DNA of 64,000 nucleotides from Acestrorhynchus altus. Taxonomy: Eukaryota > Chordata > Actinopteri > Characiformes > Acestrorhynchidae. The first letter of the stretch is position 1. Each line of letters starts with the position of its first letter. The translations under genes and the position numbers were made by a program. Location: positions 33,641,646 to 33,705,645 of the forward strand of contig CM067508.1 in the NCBI GenBank assembly GCA_034509495.1. Direction: 5' to 3'. The notes below the pieces were generated by a model. The model was not told where the DNA came from. It saw nothing but the letters and a program-made list of their open reading frames with translations, and did no database searches. Shown piece by piece: positions 23,882-35,841 of the stretch.

Positions 23882-25452
23882 TCTCATCCAACACCATTGG
23901 TAAATCAATGCTTAAATGTTAAATCAGGTGAGCTGCTGATGGAATTGAACCCATGCATGCACTGGCTGCATCTGGAACCAACCAACTCACAAACCAGCTC
24001 ACAAGATCTCCACTATTGTGTTCAGACTGAGAAATTCTTCTTCCTCTTCACTGTATTCCTGTTTCTCTGCATCGGTTCAGGCGGGGTCTGGAGTTTCTAC
24101 ACTAAACTCTCTCTTATTGATCCGAGACAAAGCCACATCACTTCCTAACTGCTTGTAGACGTAGTTACGTCTGTTTTGTAAAAGGCTGATACTAATACTA
24201 ACTACTGATAAACCAGATCCTAATCCTCATTTTCCTGTCTGACTGCATTTGGGTTAAGGGTAGAACTGTGTGGTTCTTCCACTAATCCTTAAAATCACTC
24301 CACTACCATGTCTTTTCTTCCGTTCTCCATGCTGATGCATGTTCAGATTCCCCTACCGCTGCCAGGAGCCTTCGATTCTTTCCGTTTCTGAAAGCGAAAA
24401 TGAGCTTTTCATCTGTTTTAAGTATTGCACTCTGTGTGCAAACAGACGCTGTCATGTCTGAGACTGGTTCTCTGGAGCTGCCAAGTTCCAGCACTGGAAT
24501 CATTAGAACATACTATTATTTTTACCTTCCGTAACTGTATGTGGGCTGAGCAACAGCCTGAAATGATTGTGCCGAGCATAAGTGACAGGTGGATCGGATA
24601 CCCCAGGGAAAGGCGTTCAGAAGGAAATGGATTAAATAAATTAGTCACATCCCTCAAAGTAAGGCTACCTTTTTGACACCGCTTTAAAAGCATGATCTGC
24701 ACCAAATATTCGCCAAGACACAGATGATACAAATCCCTCAGATGATAAGAACTTTTTTAGTCTGCTGTTCAAAACTACATTCAAAAAGAGGGATTTTGAT
24801 AATACTTTGGTTCCTCCCCATCTGTCGGAATAATGTTCTTACACTTAAAACGATGGAGAGACAGAGCGCTCCGCCACTTTGATTAGTGTTTATATCAGTT
24901 CTAATGCTGAAGCCTGTCCCGCGACCCCCTTGCTTATGATTTGGGATGGAAAAAAGAAATGGCGTAATTTTAAAAAGCTACCTTTGTGAGTGATTTGCGT
25001 GCACGGCAGCTGAGCCTTAAACACTGCGACTCGGTAATAGGAATATCAGGAGGTCAATCGGGGTCAGGCAGTCTTCCTCCGCAGGAAATGAGCTTTCGGT
25101 GTGCTGTGTTCCCAAAGTAATGAGCAACGGTGCTCTGTTTAATCTTCGCTAATATTGTTATAATAGCTGGATGAATTATTAAAAACAAACAAATATGGCT
25201 ACACATTCTGCAGACCACACCGGTGAACGGTGCATCACACTGATCTCCAGCCAGTCTGGCCATAGTTTAACGCAGGTCGTTGTAGTGTTGTCCATTTGGC
25301 AGCCTGCTTTGTGCAGTCAGATACAGTAGCATCTGGTGGCCCTTCGTTTCAACTCCACGTGCTGCAGATTCTCACAGCGCAGAAGCCAAAGCTCTGACAT
25401 CAGCCTCTAAACCTTTCTTCTTTTTTTCCAAATATTTTATTATATAAACGAA
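23882..25452. other. Non-coding DNA, no gene seen
   Basis: Mixed composition with no recognised repeat. The part at 24850-25270 is CpG-containing and repeat-free. No supported exon. Confidence 0.4.
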
Positions 25453-26025
25453 CTCAACTCTAAACAACCCGAGATCCACACTTTGCAGGCAGTTATATTC
25501 CGTTTTCTAGGATTCACTCAGGATCAGAAGAACCTACAGACATGACACATATTTAACCATATAAAACAGCTTATCCAGCTCAAATAGAAGCCCAGTTTAA
25601 ATGCCAAAGCAGCTTCCAGTGCATGTTTACTGCTCTGTCCATACAGACTCTGACTGATCAGAGAGAGGGGGCGGGGTTAATGACATCACTGAGTCTGATT
25701 TTGAGTTATACATGAAAATGAGAAGGCACAGGCAGCTTGCTCTCTTTTCTTGAAAATGTCAGAAAAAAAGCCATAATAAAGGATAAATAATAAGAAGAAA
25801 TAATAAAGAACAATCAGGTGGTTGTGTATTTTTAGTTTGTTTGTTTTTTTTGAACTCGTTATTATTATATATCCTCTACACTCTGGATGAATAATTCCCA
25901 TCAGGTTTCTGGGTTATAAAGAGATGTTTCTATTTTCCTATAAATACTTTCAATATTTTTATGGACAAAAGTATGTTAAACTATGAAATCATACCGCAAA
26001 ATTGGCCTTGAGTTCTAAAAGTTAA
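25453..26025 (+). mobile_element. GC-box MITE family, copy (b), near full length
   Basis: The left end carries TCAACTCTAAACAACCC and the right end GTTCTAAAAGTTAA, which read as decayed inverted termini of the form TTAACTCTTAGAAC. Internal blocks follow the family order: CTCAGGATCAGA, CCTACAGACATGA, the TTTAAATGCCAAAG block, CATGTTTACTGCTCTGTCC, a single shortened 52-bp unit with GGGGGCGGGG at 25666-25675, then CATGAAAATGAGAAGG. There is no coding capacity. Confidence 0.7.
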
Positions 26026-26179
26026 TACGCTCCAGTTATGTTTGTCTTTTTTTTTTTTTTTTGTCCACACAGTCTTTGTTTTTCTCCCATGTCCTCCAAA
26101 TGGACCAATGGCTTCTTTTTTTTAAATCAGTAGCTCCTCTTTATGGATTTGTAGGTTATACTTTCTTAGGCTCTATTGT

Positions 26180-26630
26180 ATATGGGAGGCGTTTTTAATA
26201 AAGGCTATGAATATCAAGTCATAATATGCAAATATATTCCCCATATTGTGGCCACACGTGAGCGGCGGGATTGGCTGGTGGGGGACAAATTGTCCTCCGC
26301 CAGGATGTTTGGCGACTCAGCAGAAGCTACTGCTGATGTGGGTAATAGCCTCTGTCCCAAATTTCCATGATAAAGGTGGGCATGAAGATGTAAAAGGGGG
26401 GAAGAAGAATAGCTGGAGAAATGAAGAGGCCCTGTCCGTGTCGCATAATATTTCCTTTTGCACGCAGCGAGCGCGGCGCCGGACACACTTTAATGCCAAA
26501 ATCACAAATGAACAAATGCGAGTGTTTTGTCAATAGCATGTAAATAGTTATTCATATGATGCTAATTCCGCCCGCTCGTTTCCATCACGTCATTTTACTC
26601 TGGAAAATTGCAATTAAGTTTGGGGTGATA
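26180..26630. promoter_or_regulatory. Candidate conserved non-coding elements
   Basis: Two repeat-free pieces stand out: about 26180-26345 (TTTTTAATAAAGGCTATGAA, TCATAATATGCAAATATATT with an octamer-like ATGCAAAT) and about 26490-26625 (TAGTTATTCATATGATGCTA, GGAAAATTGCAATTAAG). Between them lies CpG-rich sequence. I infer possible enhancer function from texture and motif content only. Confidence 0.33.
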
Positions 26631-26633
26631 AAA

Positions 26634-26638
26634 AAGAG

Positions 26639-26701
<63 letters not shown>

Positions 26702-26706
26702 GAGAG
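26634..26706. repeat. (GA)n microsatellite
   Basis: About 27 GA units followed by a few GACA units. Confidence 0.96.
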
Positions 26707-27089
26707 GAACAGCAGACATGCCAACTGCTCTGCATTTCAAGGCTTGATTGGACTATCAGCTAGTCAGTATGCCGCCATGGGTTTCATCGCTGTTAATTGA
26801 TCCCTGCTTTAATTAATGTGGAAAGAGGAAGACCGTAGCCCAGTCCTGTCTGCCCGTCCTCCCTGTTGTCCATCGAAACAGAATAAGAAGCCGGAGACCT
26901 TGTGGCTTAAGCTTCTACCATGGATTATAAGCTATTTTTGGTGCACTTTTCCAAAGACATGTCTATATGTGTGCCGTAGATTGTCTGGGTTCATTAGCGA
27001 GGCCTTCGCTACACTAGATTTTAATTTCCATAGAGTGCCCTTATGCCTTTAATAAGCATGCGTGGGTTAATGTAACACCAAGCTCGAGA

Positions 27090-27172
27090 GTCACTCTCTC
27101 TCTCTTCCTCTAATTCCCACTCTCTCTCTCTCTCTCTCTATCTATCTCTCTCCCTCTCTCTATGTCTCTCAG
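27090..27172. repeat. Interrupted (CT)n microsatellite
   Basis: CT repeats with CTAT interruptions. Confidence 0.92.
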
Positions 27173-27229
27173 CCCTCGCCCCCCCACCCACCCAATATCC
27201 GCAGTGCGCTGTTTAGCCCACGTACACCA

Positions 27230-27620
27230 TGTGAACAAGGCACCGTGAGATTTTTATGTTTGCTTTAGAATAGCACAACATCCCGGCCGTTTCCTTTCAC
27301 TGTGCCAGGTTCTGCGTATAAACAAGTGGTGCATAATTCATAATCAGGCCAGCATGAGATCGCAGAACCATTTTAACCTGTGGGTGAACCCGCCGGCTTT
27401 CCAGGGGCACCCTTCCGAACTGCAGAGTGGGAAGTTACCTGAGGTCAAGAGAAGCGTTAATGATCTTTTCTCTTCCGTGCAGGTCAGAAGCACACTTAGG
27501 ATAAGTGCACACTTTTTGATGTGCCATTGTCTCCCTGCCTCAGACGCGTCGGTCCTATTAATGCCGTTCCATTCGTCCCATCCTAAACATTTTCTTAAAT
27601 AACTTTTCACATTATATTTC
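27230..27620. promoter_or_regulatory. Candidate conserved non-coding element
   Basis: This is continuous complex, repeat-free sequence, including GTGGTGCATAATTCATAATC and AGCATGAGATCGCAGAACC. It could be read as open frames on both strands, but neither shows a domain or splice pattern. Regulatory function is an inference. Confidence 0.3.
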
Positions 27621-29560
27621 CACCCTTTTCAGCCTGTCACCGTCGTTTTTCCCCCGCCCTAATTCCCTTGATTATTCATCAGAGGTGTGAAATGCCATCT
27701 TAGCACTTGACTTTTCCCACTGAACGTGTAACTTCATTTTCTTTGATTGCTTTAAAAGTTACCAAAGGATAAGCTTTTTCTTCCCTGCGACAAGGGCAAG
27801 AAATGAAGGGATGGCAGCTGAAGACTCAACATGTAAGTATCTGTTTCTGTCTAATTAAATCTGAGAAGGAGGCTCATTCCTGCTCTGCCAGGCAGTGCAT
27901 GCGAAGGCTGGAGGCTCCTTTTGTGGGGACATACTGCCACCTATGGTCAGAAATCAAACCGGTCACAAGTCCAGCCTCTCCAAGTGTCTCCAAGTCTAGT
28001 TGATTAGTTTATGGTGGGGTCAGCCTGATGTTTACCGACCTCATAAAAAGCTGGGGAAATGTTTTTGTTTTTGTAAGATTTGAGGTTTGATTCTTTTTTC
28101 GTGGTCGTTCACCGTGAAATTCTGACACAGTGGAAAGTAAACTGCTCCACTCACATTATGTCAAAAAATGAAAAATGCCGAAAAAATATAGAAGGGTTTT
28201 GTTATTTTTCATCCAGATCGCTCACATCCTGGAATGAAAATCAGCTCTGGACACTGCTGCACTTGATCTTATTGTGGAAAGGACGCTTTCATTAGCCTCT
28301 CGATATCAGGAAAATAAATAGATCGATGAAAGTTGGGAACAGCTGCAGAAAACAGGGGGCTTTAGAGAATTCAGTTATTTGTCCAGCGACGTCTTCCAAG
28401 GATGTGGTCAGCTCATCAGGCCTGCAATAATTTTGAAAAAGTCTCGAGTATGTTGTTGTAGCTCGAGGACAGAGACAGGAGAGAGAGGGAAAAAAGCCAA
28501 AGTATGTTTCCAGATCTTTCTCCTCCCACGGCCTGAGCAGTGGCTGTGAGGAAGTCTTGGCCAGGCCACCTACGCACATCTCATCCTCACTGCTGCTCGG
28601 CCGTCGCTGCTTTATTTATTTACTCGGCTATTTTAGATCGCCCCGACCAGCTGCCCCACGGCTCACATCCAGCCGTCCAGGTATTGAATGAGCTGTCAAA
28701 CTTTTGATGACTAAATTTCCCTTCCTTTCCTGCAGTTTAACGACAGGGTGGAGCGTTTTTTATATCTGTGTACTCTTGGTTACAGATACGATCGCCGTAT
28801 ATCCACATCATCCCTTCCACTGAAAAGCATGTATGTCCAAAACGGCAACTTTGCAGGAGAAAGCAAAACGCTCTTCGATTTGAATGGAAGTGAACGTAGA
28901 AGAAGAGCTTCCTCCAGAATTGCCTACACGGTGCACAGAGCAGCGACAGGGTTTCGAACCATAGAGAAAAATAAAACCGGAGATATGGCAGAGATATCCA
29001 TTCTGGTCATCGAAGTGGCCGAGCTTCTGTGTAGCTCTCTTGGCTGCAGATCTTTGTGGAATGTATCTGTTGTCTTGCTCTCTATCAGTTGTTTGGATAT
29101 TGCTTCCTGGCAAACGTGACGCAGAGCATTTTTCCCAAAGAGCTTGATTTTCCCATGTTGCCGTGGTCAGCCTCAGCATGTGTTAACACTGTTAAGACAC
29201 CTCAGACGGCTGCGTGCTTCAGTCTTCCAAGGTGGATGACAAGTCAAGTGAATTTCCCCAAAGTGCCTGTCCATAGCTTGTCTGTGTATGAGGGTTGCTA
29301 GGTTGCAGACAGTGCTTGCAATCTCGTTTGTGAACGATCAGAATTTCTTCAAATCTGGTTTGTTCATTCACGTGCTTTGGATGGAGATATATCGGGTTAT
29401 TGTTGGTGACCACGTCTTTTTGACATTGTTCAATTGGTCATAAAACAAGACCCAAGGATGCAGATACAACATTCCCATCTTAGTCCAATCCTATCCCTGG
29501 AATGTTCTTTCATCTGTGATTAATTCATTTGATTTCACTGAGATGCAAAAATTAACAGCA
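27621..29560. other. Non-coding DNA, single-copy texture
   Basis: This long stretch is without recognised transposons. Overlapping open frames of 123 codons on both strands (28748-29119 and 29179-28808) are noted, but I recognise no protein in either. It becomes AT-rich after 29500. Confidence 0.4.
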
Positions 29561-29579
29561 TTTAAATATTTGGAAATTT

Positions 29580-30060
29580 TACAAATATTTAATTTTACCA
29601 TATTTTTGTCAGAATTTTGCTTGCACATACAATTCTTATAGGGACTATAAGAATTTTTAAAAAATAGATTGACAAGTACTTCAAAAGTAATAATAATAAG
29701 TAAATAAAACCCTGAACATCCCTTATTATTTTTGTTATGTATGAATTATCTCTTCTCAGGACTTTTATTCAAGCAAAAAAAAAGTCTCTTTTTTCTCATT
29801 TTCCTCCATAACACCACATCTGGGTCAGTGACTTCAGTAGCCCCTCCCCCCCTGTTGATCAGTTGGAGTCTGTATGCAGGTTGAGTTGTGCACTAAAAGT
29901 CATTTTAAAGTTTAGTTCTATTCGGACCACGTATCATTATAAATATCCTTGTCAATCGAATTATAAATAACTCACCAAATCTTTGGCATTTTCAGCTCAA
30001 AACTCCAACAATTTCAATTTCCAACACAATTACTGAGATATACCTGCTTTTTTTAAGTGT
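29580..30060. mobile_element. GC-box MITE family, composite copy (f)
   Basis: Positions 29740-29885 match the family in minus orientation: CTTCTCAGGACTTTTATTC, CTGGGTCAGTGACTTCA, a degenerate GC-box segment and GTCTGTATGCAGGTTGA. Positions 29930-30050 then match one family end in plus orientation: TATAAATATCCTTGTCAATC, TTCAGCTCAAAACTCC and ACTGAGATATA. Two half elements are thus joined head to head, or one copy has suffered an internal inversion. The GC box is mutated to a C run. Confidence 0.55.
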
Positions 30061-30839
30061 GACTAAGTGCTTTAAGGGCTTATAAGAAAAATATTAACTT
30101 ATAAAATAGTTCATTTTACCATTTTAGTCATAAAAACTCTTTAGGATTATAACGGAGATGTTATGACAGGTTCATGGGTTCAGTGATAATATGTCCACCA
30201 CATTGGACCAATGACTTACGAACAAAACAACCCACACTATATGTGCTATAACCACATTCAAGCACCAGAACGTGCCTCTTTCAACAATTCTTCCTTATCT
30301 TACTGCAGTCCACCAAGTCCGCTCCCTGTGTCCTGTCACTGGCACTCTATAGCACAGCAGTGCTTACTGACCCTGACTCCCTGACCCGCTTTCCACCGTG
30401 CATGGCTGCCGGCGCCTCTCCCCGCACCCCCCTCTGTCCTGTCGGCTTGATCAGGGACCCGCCTTGGCCCTACCCGGCCACACCAGCACGCTCATCTTTT
30501 ATTGGTTTACTTGATTATGCGCTCCATTTTAAGGCCTTCTGTTTCTGCGCTGCTTGACAATGGCCCTACAGGTCAGGTATGAGGAAATAACAATGGAGCT
30601 TTTACTTTCTACACTGGGACTGCACTCAGACATGATCTCTGCCAGTGCAACAGTCCATCCAGAAGAATGGAGAACGTTGCTTTTCATGGACTAACTCCTC
30701 CTGCTTGCCTCCTTCTGACCAGGACGAGTGGTTTCTGGAAGCGCCAAGAAGCATGTTCATGCATGCATGTGGTCTGTCAGGTTATTTTGGCTGTGGAACA
30801 TCTTTCCATGGCCTTCTTAAGTGCTTGCTGACCCCTCAC
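30061..30839. other. Non-coding DNA, no gene seen
   Basis: Ordinary sequence without a recognised repeat or exon. Confidence 0.45.
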
Positions 30840-31110
30840 GCGTAGAAGAAATCAGTCTCCTCCCGTAATGATGCTGGTAATTTGGGTGATAATTGTAATA
30901 ACAGCAGCAAAGCCAGCTCGTATCGGCCAGGGACTCTTACCCCAGCGCAGGTCCCAGAAGCAGGAGCCCTTATCGGGCGCAAAAGAGCAGCCATAAGCTC
31001 CTCGCAAAAGCACCTCGCAGATAGTGAGGCGGCCTACACACGCCATGCTCTTAATTCCCTCTGACAGTCTGGGGCTGCTTGCCTACCTGGTTAAGCCGTG
31101 GCTTTCTCAA
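30840..31110. promoter_or_regulatory. Candidate conserved non-coding element
   Basis: A repeat-free, CpG-retaining island containing CCGTAATGATGCTGGTAATT and GGGTGATAATTGTAATAACA. Texture only. Confidence 0.3.
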
Positions 31111-31393
31111 ATTGCGTGCGCTTATAAACTGACAAAAGGGAATATCGCGGCGGCCAGCCGAAGGGAAGCACAGAGAGCTCTTTAGCTTTGAGTGACAGCT
31201 CTTGTCAGCGCAGTTCGGCGGGTAAGAGGGACCTGCTCAGGCCCTGGCGGAGTGCGTCCTCCAAGCTGAGGCGCAGAGGCGGCTGCGTAATTAAACGAAG
31301 GGGGAGGGAAGAGGGGGGAAAAAACACCAAACACAATTAACAGTGAGCATTTTAGCTAGGAGAGATTATTTACCCAGGCCTGTCCGATGAAGG

Positions 31394-31394
31394 A

Positions 31395-31432
<38 letters not shown>
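31394..31432. repeat. (CA)n microsatellite
   Basis: About 19 CA units. Confidence 0.96.
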
Positions 31433-31435
<3 letters not shown>

Positions 31436-31824
31436 TGCCAGTCCTGAGAGATGTAGGCCGGTACATCAGACAGTCCATGTCTAAAGCGGACCAATCCAAT
31501 TAAAGGTAAAATGCTTCTGCCAGCCAGCAGCGGGCAACGTCCCCCTGTCCAACAGTGACTTTCCTTTGGATGCCCATTGACTGAAGACAAAAGGAGTCCA
31601 CTTCAATTCAATAGAGGATTTGGAGATCTTTTTATAGCATTACCAAGGTCATTTTATTGCTATCAGCCTCCATTCATTTGTCCTATGAAGAAAAGACCAC
31701 AGGCTGTCAAAGGCTGTCAGATTTGGGGACATCTTGTCTACTTTAAAATATGAATTGTGTTGGGTTTTTTCATGCTTATCTAAATGTGAGCATTAAACAG
31801 TCATCAGCTAAGCAGTACTTTGGG

Positions 31825-32345
31825 TGTATTAGAACCCGTGAGCCGCACTTTGTGGGCAGTTACATGCTGTTTTCTAGGCTCCAAATCTCAGGATCAGAGT
31901 CACTTACAGACATGATATCATAACACAATTAAAAAAAAATTAAAAGACTTACCCACATCTAACCATGATGTCATCATTGTGTGATGAAACATCAGAGAGT
32001 AATTCAGCTCGGAAAACAACTCAAATTCACTCATTTCCAACCAAATTAAATCCCTGCTTAAATGCCAAAGGAGCATGTTTACTGCTCTGCCAACCTGCCT
32101 ACAGACTCTGACTGATCAGCAAGAGGGGGCGGGGCTGATGATGTCATTGATCCAGATATTTTGTCATAGAGCAAAATGAGAAGGGAGGGAGGACTGTCAA
32201 GTATTTTGAAAAATACTATATTATTATTATAAATTATTATTTATATTATTATAAATGTCCTTGTCAGTCTAATCATTTCATTAAATAACTCTCTGGTTGA
32301 TCAAATTCCAGTAGGATTTCTGAGATATAAAGAGTTCTTATAAGC
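31825..32345 (+). mobile_element. GC-box MITE family, copy (c)
   Basis: Block order follows the family: TTAGAACCCG near the left end, GTTTTCTAGGCTCCAAATCTC, CTTACAGACATGATA, CTTAAATGCCAAAGGAGCA, CATGTTTACTGCTCTG, one 52-bp-type unit with GGGGGCGGGGCTGATG at 32126-32141, then GATTTCTGAGATATAAAGAG near the right end. It has one unit, in contrast to two at 3900 and 34322 and three at 50989. Confidence 0.7.
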
Positions 32346-32404
32346 AAAAAGAAAACACAGTATGTGTAACTTCTATGAACACTTTTCAGATTTTTTTATA
32401 ATAA

Positions 32405-32586
32405 TATCGGACAAAGAATGTTGGAGATGGAGCTGCCGGGCAGAAGAAGAGGAAGACCTCAGAGAAGGTTTATGGAGGTAGTGAAGGTGGACATGGAGAT
32501 GGTTGGTGTAACAGTAGAGGAGGCAGGGGATAGGGTAAGACGGAGGCAGATGATCCACTGTGGCGACCCCTAAAGGGAGAAGAAGA
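32405..32586 (+). mobile_element. Non-LTR retrotransposon 3' end
   Basis: The translation reads ELPGRRRGRPQRRFMEVV, then VKVDMEMVGVTVEEAGDR, then RRRQMIHCGDP and a stop. This resembles the extreme C-terminus of a LINE reverse-transcriptase ORF, where the family pattern is RGRPKxRWxDxVKxDMxxxGVxxxDAxDRxxWRxxIxxGDP. The 3' tail GGCGACCCCTAAAGGGAGAA followed by GAAGA is the usual end of these fish LINEs. It is a 5'-truncated copy. I cannot name the clade with certainty. Confidence 0.72.
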
Positions 32587-32939
32587 TGTTTTGGTGAATA
32601 AATAAATAAAACAAATAAACATCAAACTTTGAAAACATCCCACAGTTGAACTAGTGTTAAGTTGTAGATTTTGCCTAAACTAGGATCTGATGTTTTCATG
32701 TTTACAACGTGAACAACACTGAAACTCTTTTGGCCCAAAGGAACCTAATGAATCACAACAAGGGAGTAAAATGTGAGGGGTTTGGCATTACTCCCAAAAT
32801 CTGTCAAAATACTCTCAAATACTTACAAATATTATAAATAAAACTGATTAGTAGAGCTGGTAAGTTTATACTAGCCAACAAAATAAGTGTGTGTTTGTAT
32901 TTAAAAAAAAAAACCACATTCCCAAGTTTCTGGACAGGC

Positions 32940-32963
32940 CATGTGTGTGTGTGTGTGTGTGTG
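32940..32963. repeat. (GT)n microsatellite
   Basis: About 11 GT units. Confidence 0.9.
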
Positions 32964-33465
32964 ACATCTGAGAGTGAGTCTTCAGGCCATGCTTGCATGA
33001 ATCCCTGGTCCTCAGCCATCTACATGGGAGGTGTGTTATTGAGGGGCTGCGGGCATAGAGCTTCTGATTGAGGCTGCTGACGGCGGGACAAAAGCACACA
33101 CAGGCTTGCGACTGAGACTTTCAGTGAGCTCAGGCCCCGCAGGCAGAGAGGGGTGCAGAAAGAAGCGGCGCGGCGGGCTAAAGAACGGCCCTTTCACTTT
33201 GGAGAAGGCGAATCAAATGGAAGCCTGGGCGCAGGGTCCCTGGGTCACCAAGCAGGTGGGCGAGAGAGCCAGGGAGAATGAGAGAATGAGGGAAAACAGA
33301 GCAGCCGAGAGGGGGAAACATCACATCTGGGCTGAATTAGAAAGGAGCGTGTGAGGATGTGACAGGCAGATATGCTTTCTAAAGTAAGTCCAGGTTAGTG
33401 AAGCAGCAGGGGGGCTCCAGATGAGAGTGATTACAGAGCCAGGCTTTGAGGAGCAGGTGCCCCTC

Positions 33466-33467
<2 letters not shown>

Positions 33468-33514
<47 letters not shown>
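33468..33514. repeat. (GA)n microsatellite
   Basis: About 23 GA units. Confidence 0.96.
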
Positions 33515-33515
<1 letters not shown>

Positions 33516-34059
33516 AGAGTTTCAGTGCTGCTCATTCTGTGATGGATTTATAAACAATGAAAGCAATACTTCTGCACCAAATGAAATTTACTGCCCCAAA
33601 TGTAGTCAATCAATCCTGCTTGGTGTCCAGTGTTCGCTCGTTCCGTTTCAGATGAGCACCAAGAGACTTGTGTACCTAACAGAGCTACAATGGTTCACCT
33701 GCACTGTCGGTGAATCATGTTATCGATTAGTTGGCTTTAGAACATCTCGTTTGCACGTCCCGTTTACATCACATTACGAAAAAGAGACTAAATACACCTG
33801 CATCCATTGCAGAAGGTCAGCATCGTAGGGTTCTGGATATCCTTTCTGTATATCATTTCTCAGCCACATAAAAACAAACCATTAAAAAGGTATTTATCGG
33901 AGACAATCACACGTGTCAGATATTATTATTATTTTCAGGACATCTTAGGCTATTCACATCCATCTTCATTTGAGATGTAAACATTAAAATATATTAGATA
34001 TTTGTATGAATATAAAAATATGTACACCTATGAAGTATACCTTTGACTATAAGGATTTT

Positions 34060-34608
34060 AAAAAGCACTTTATATCTCGTAAATCATGTTGGAAATTGAT
34101 AATCCAGGGGGTTTTGAGCTGAAAATGAAAAGAAAAATGTTTGACAAGGATATTCCAAAAATATGCTTCACAACTTTAATGCCCTTTATTATTATTGTTA
34201 TATATGCATGTATCAGTATTATCCCTTCTCAGGACTTTTATTCTGAAATTTGCAAAAAGGTGCAAAAAAGAGAGCAAGCAGCCCCTCCCTTCCTCATTTA
34301 TTATTCTGAGTCAGTGACATCAGCCCCGCCCCCTCTCTCTGATCAGTCAGAGTCTGTATGCAGGTTGAGTATCAGCCCCGCCCCCTCTCTCTGATCAGTC
34401 AGAGTCTGTATGCAGCTTGATCATGTACATGTGAACAGAACAGTAAACATGCACTGGAAGCTTCTGTGGCTTTTAAAGTGGGATTTATGATCATGGGACC
34501 ATCATGGTCTTCCAGTTTGCTATGATATATGTATCATGTCTGTAGGTTACTCTGATCCTGAGTTATGAAGCATACAAAACTCATAGAACTTATGTTCTAA
34601 GAGTTAAT
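34060..34608 (-). mobile_element. GC-box MITE family, copy (d), two 52-bp units
   Basis: Read on the minus strand the copy begins TTAACTCTTAGAACATAAG (34606 downward) and contains ACTCAGGATCAGAGTAACC, CTTCCAGTGCATGTTTACTG, two tandem 52-bp units (34425-34374 and 34373-34322), each with a GGGGGCGGGG box, and then the TCAGTGAC/CTCCCTTCCTC segment. The tandem duplication is within the element and its units differ at only a few bases. Confidence 0.72.
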
Positions 34609-35138
34609 TACCATAGAAACACTGTATATCACATTATTTAAGGACATTATAAGGATAAACAATATTTATCACATGTTGACACAGCAAAAAAACACATCAG
34701 TAGCAGCTGATTTTAAAAATACTATGGAGATACTTTTCATACAGTGAGGTTTGTTTTTTTCCACATTAGCTGTGTCCAATCATTTGGACTAATTATGCTT
34801 TTAGTACATTTTTACAGTATTTTCACAATAGAATATCTCGTGTTACCATTTGACCTATTATTAAACATATCTAACCTATTTACATTAGTTTGTGATGGTA
34901 TTTGTTCTGCTCCTTTCACACTAAGTGAAACGTGTTCTATGAAGATGTCACTGTGTTAACATTGGATAAGATAATGATAACATGGGTAGATAAACATTCC
35001 TTTAATATTTTGCATATTAATGCACACAATCAAACAGCTGTAGTAGCTAGAAATGTTCCGTTTGGTCGAAACATTCATCAGGGTAGTTGTTGTCCAGTGG
35101 TAAGCAGTGGTTAATTCTATGTTCCACTTGACATGATA
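34609..35138. other. AT-rich non-coding DNA, nothing recognised
   Basis: No exon or known repeat is seen. Confidence 0.45.
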
Positions 35139-35140
35139 TA

Positions 35141-35841
35141 CGAGGTGTGTTCAAAGAATATCCAACCGTAAGTTTTTGTACATAAACAAGTGCTAGAGAG
35201 GTGTGGTTTGGTGCACATACTGTATGGAGGCAATCCTAATGCATATTCATATACTATATATATTCATATATATTCACATATATTCTACTGACCTGAAGAA
35301 GCAATCAGTCGCCGGCAGACCGCCGATGAAGTGTGAGTGCCATCAGATTTTCATTTTAATTTAACTTGAATTAAATTTACAGAGTAATGCATTAAATTTT
35401 GTGTGAAGCTTGGTGATTCCCAGTTGTTCACAAACAGCTGGACCTGTAGGCAGCGGGCATTAGACAGCTCCATTATGAAAACACACCCATTCTTCACATT
35501 CGATAGAGAGTTTCCTGATCAAACACACACCTGTGCTTCATCAGGCTCCCTACTCTCCCCACATGGCTCTGAGTGACTTCTGGCTTTGTCATAAAGCTGA
35601 AAATGCTCCCGAAAGGCAGTCCAGAGACGACATCATGCAGAATGCAACAGACCAGCTGCAGGCCATCTCACAAAGAGGCATTTCCAGCGTTACTTCCAGC
35701 AACTGGAACTGGAAAAGTGCGTGGCAGACTGAAGGGATCACTTTGAATCAGTTGCTACTTTGAAGGAGACTCAGGAGCGTAAGAATGTTGTATCTGAAAA
35801 CGAGTGTTTTTTACGAACCAAAGTCAGATACTTGAACTTCC
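35141..35841 (+). pseudogene. Mariner transposon relic with transposase fragment
   Basis: The left end after TA reads CGAGGTGTGTTCAAAGAATA, a mariner-like terminus. A decayed inverted counterpart (ATACTTGAAC) lies near 35828-35837. At 35533-35760 one frame encodes PYSPHMALSDFWLC, the counterpart of the mariner signature YSPDLAPSDxxLF that contains the last catalytic Asp (here the SPDLAPSD motif has lost its first Asp). A C-terminal segment ending in AWQTEGITL follows. Most of the N-terminal transposase is missing, so this is an internally deleted relic. Confidence 0.75.

Noticed and set aside
28748..29179. Overlapping 123-codon frames on both strands considered as an exon
   Set aside because: Neither translation resembles a known family, and no acceptor/donor pair gives a consistent phase.
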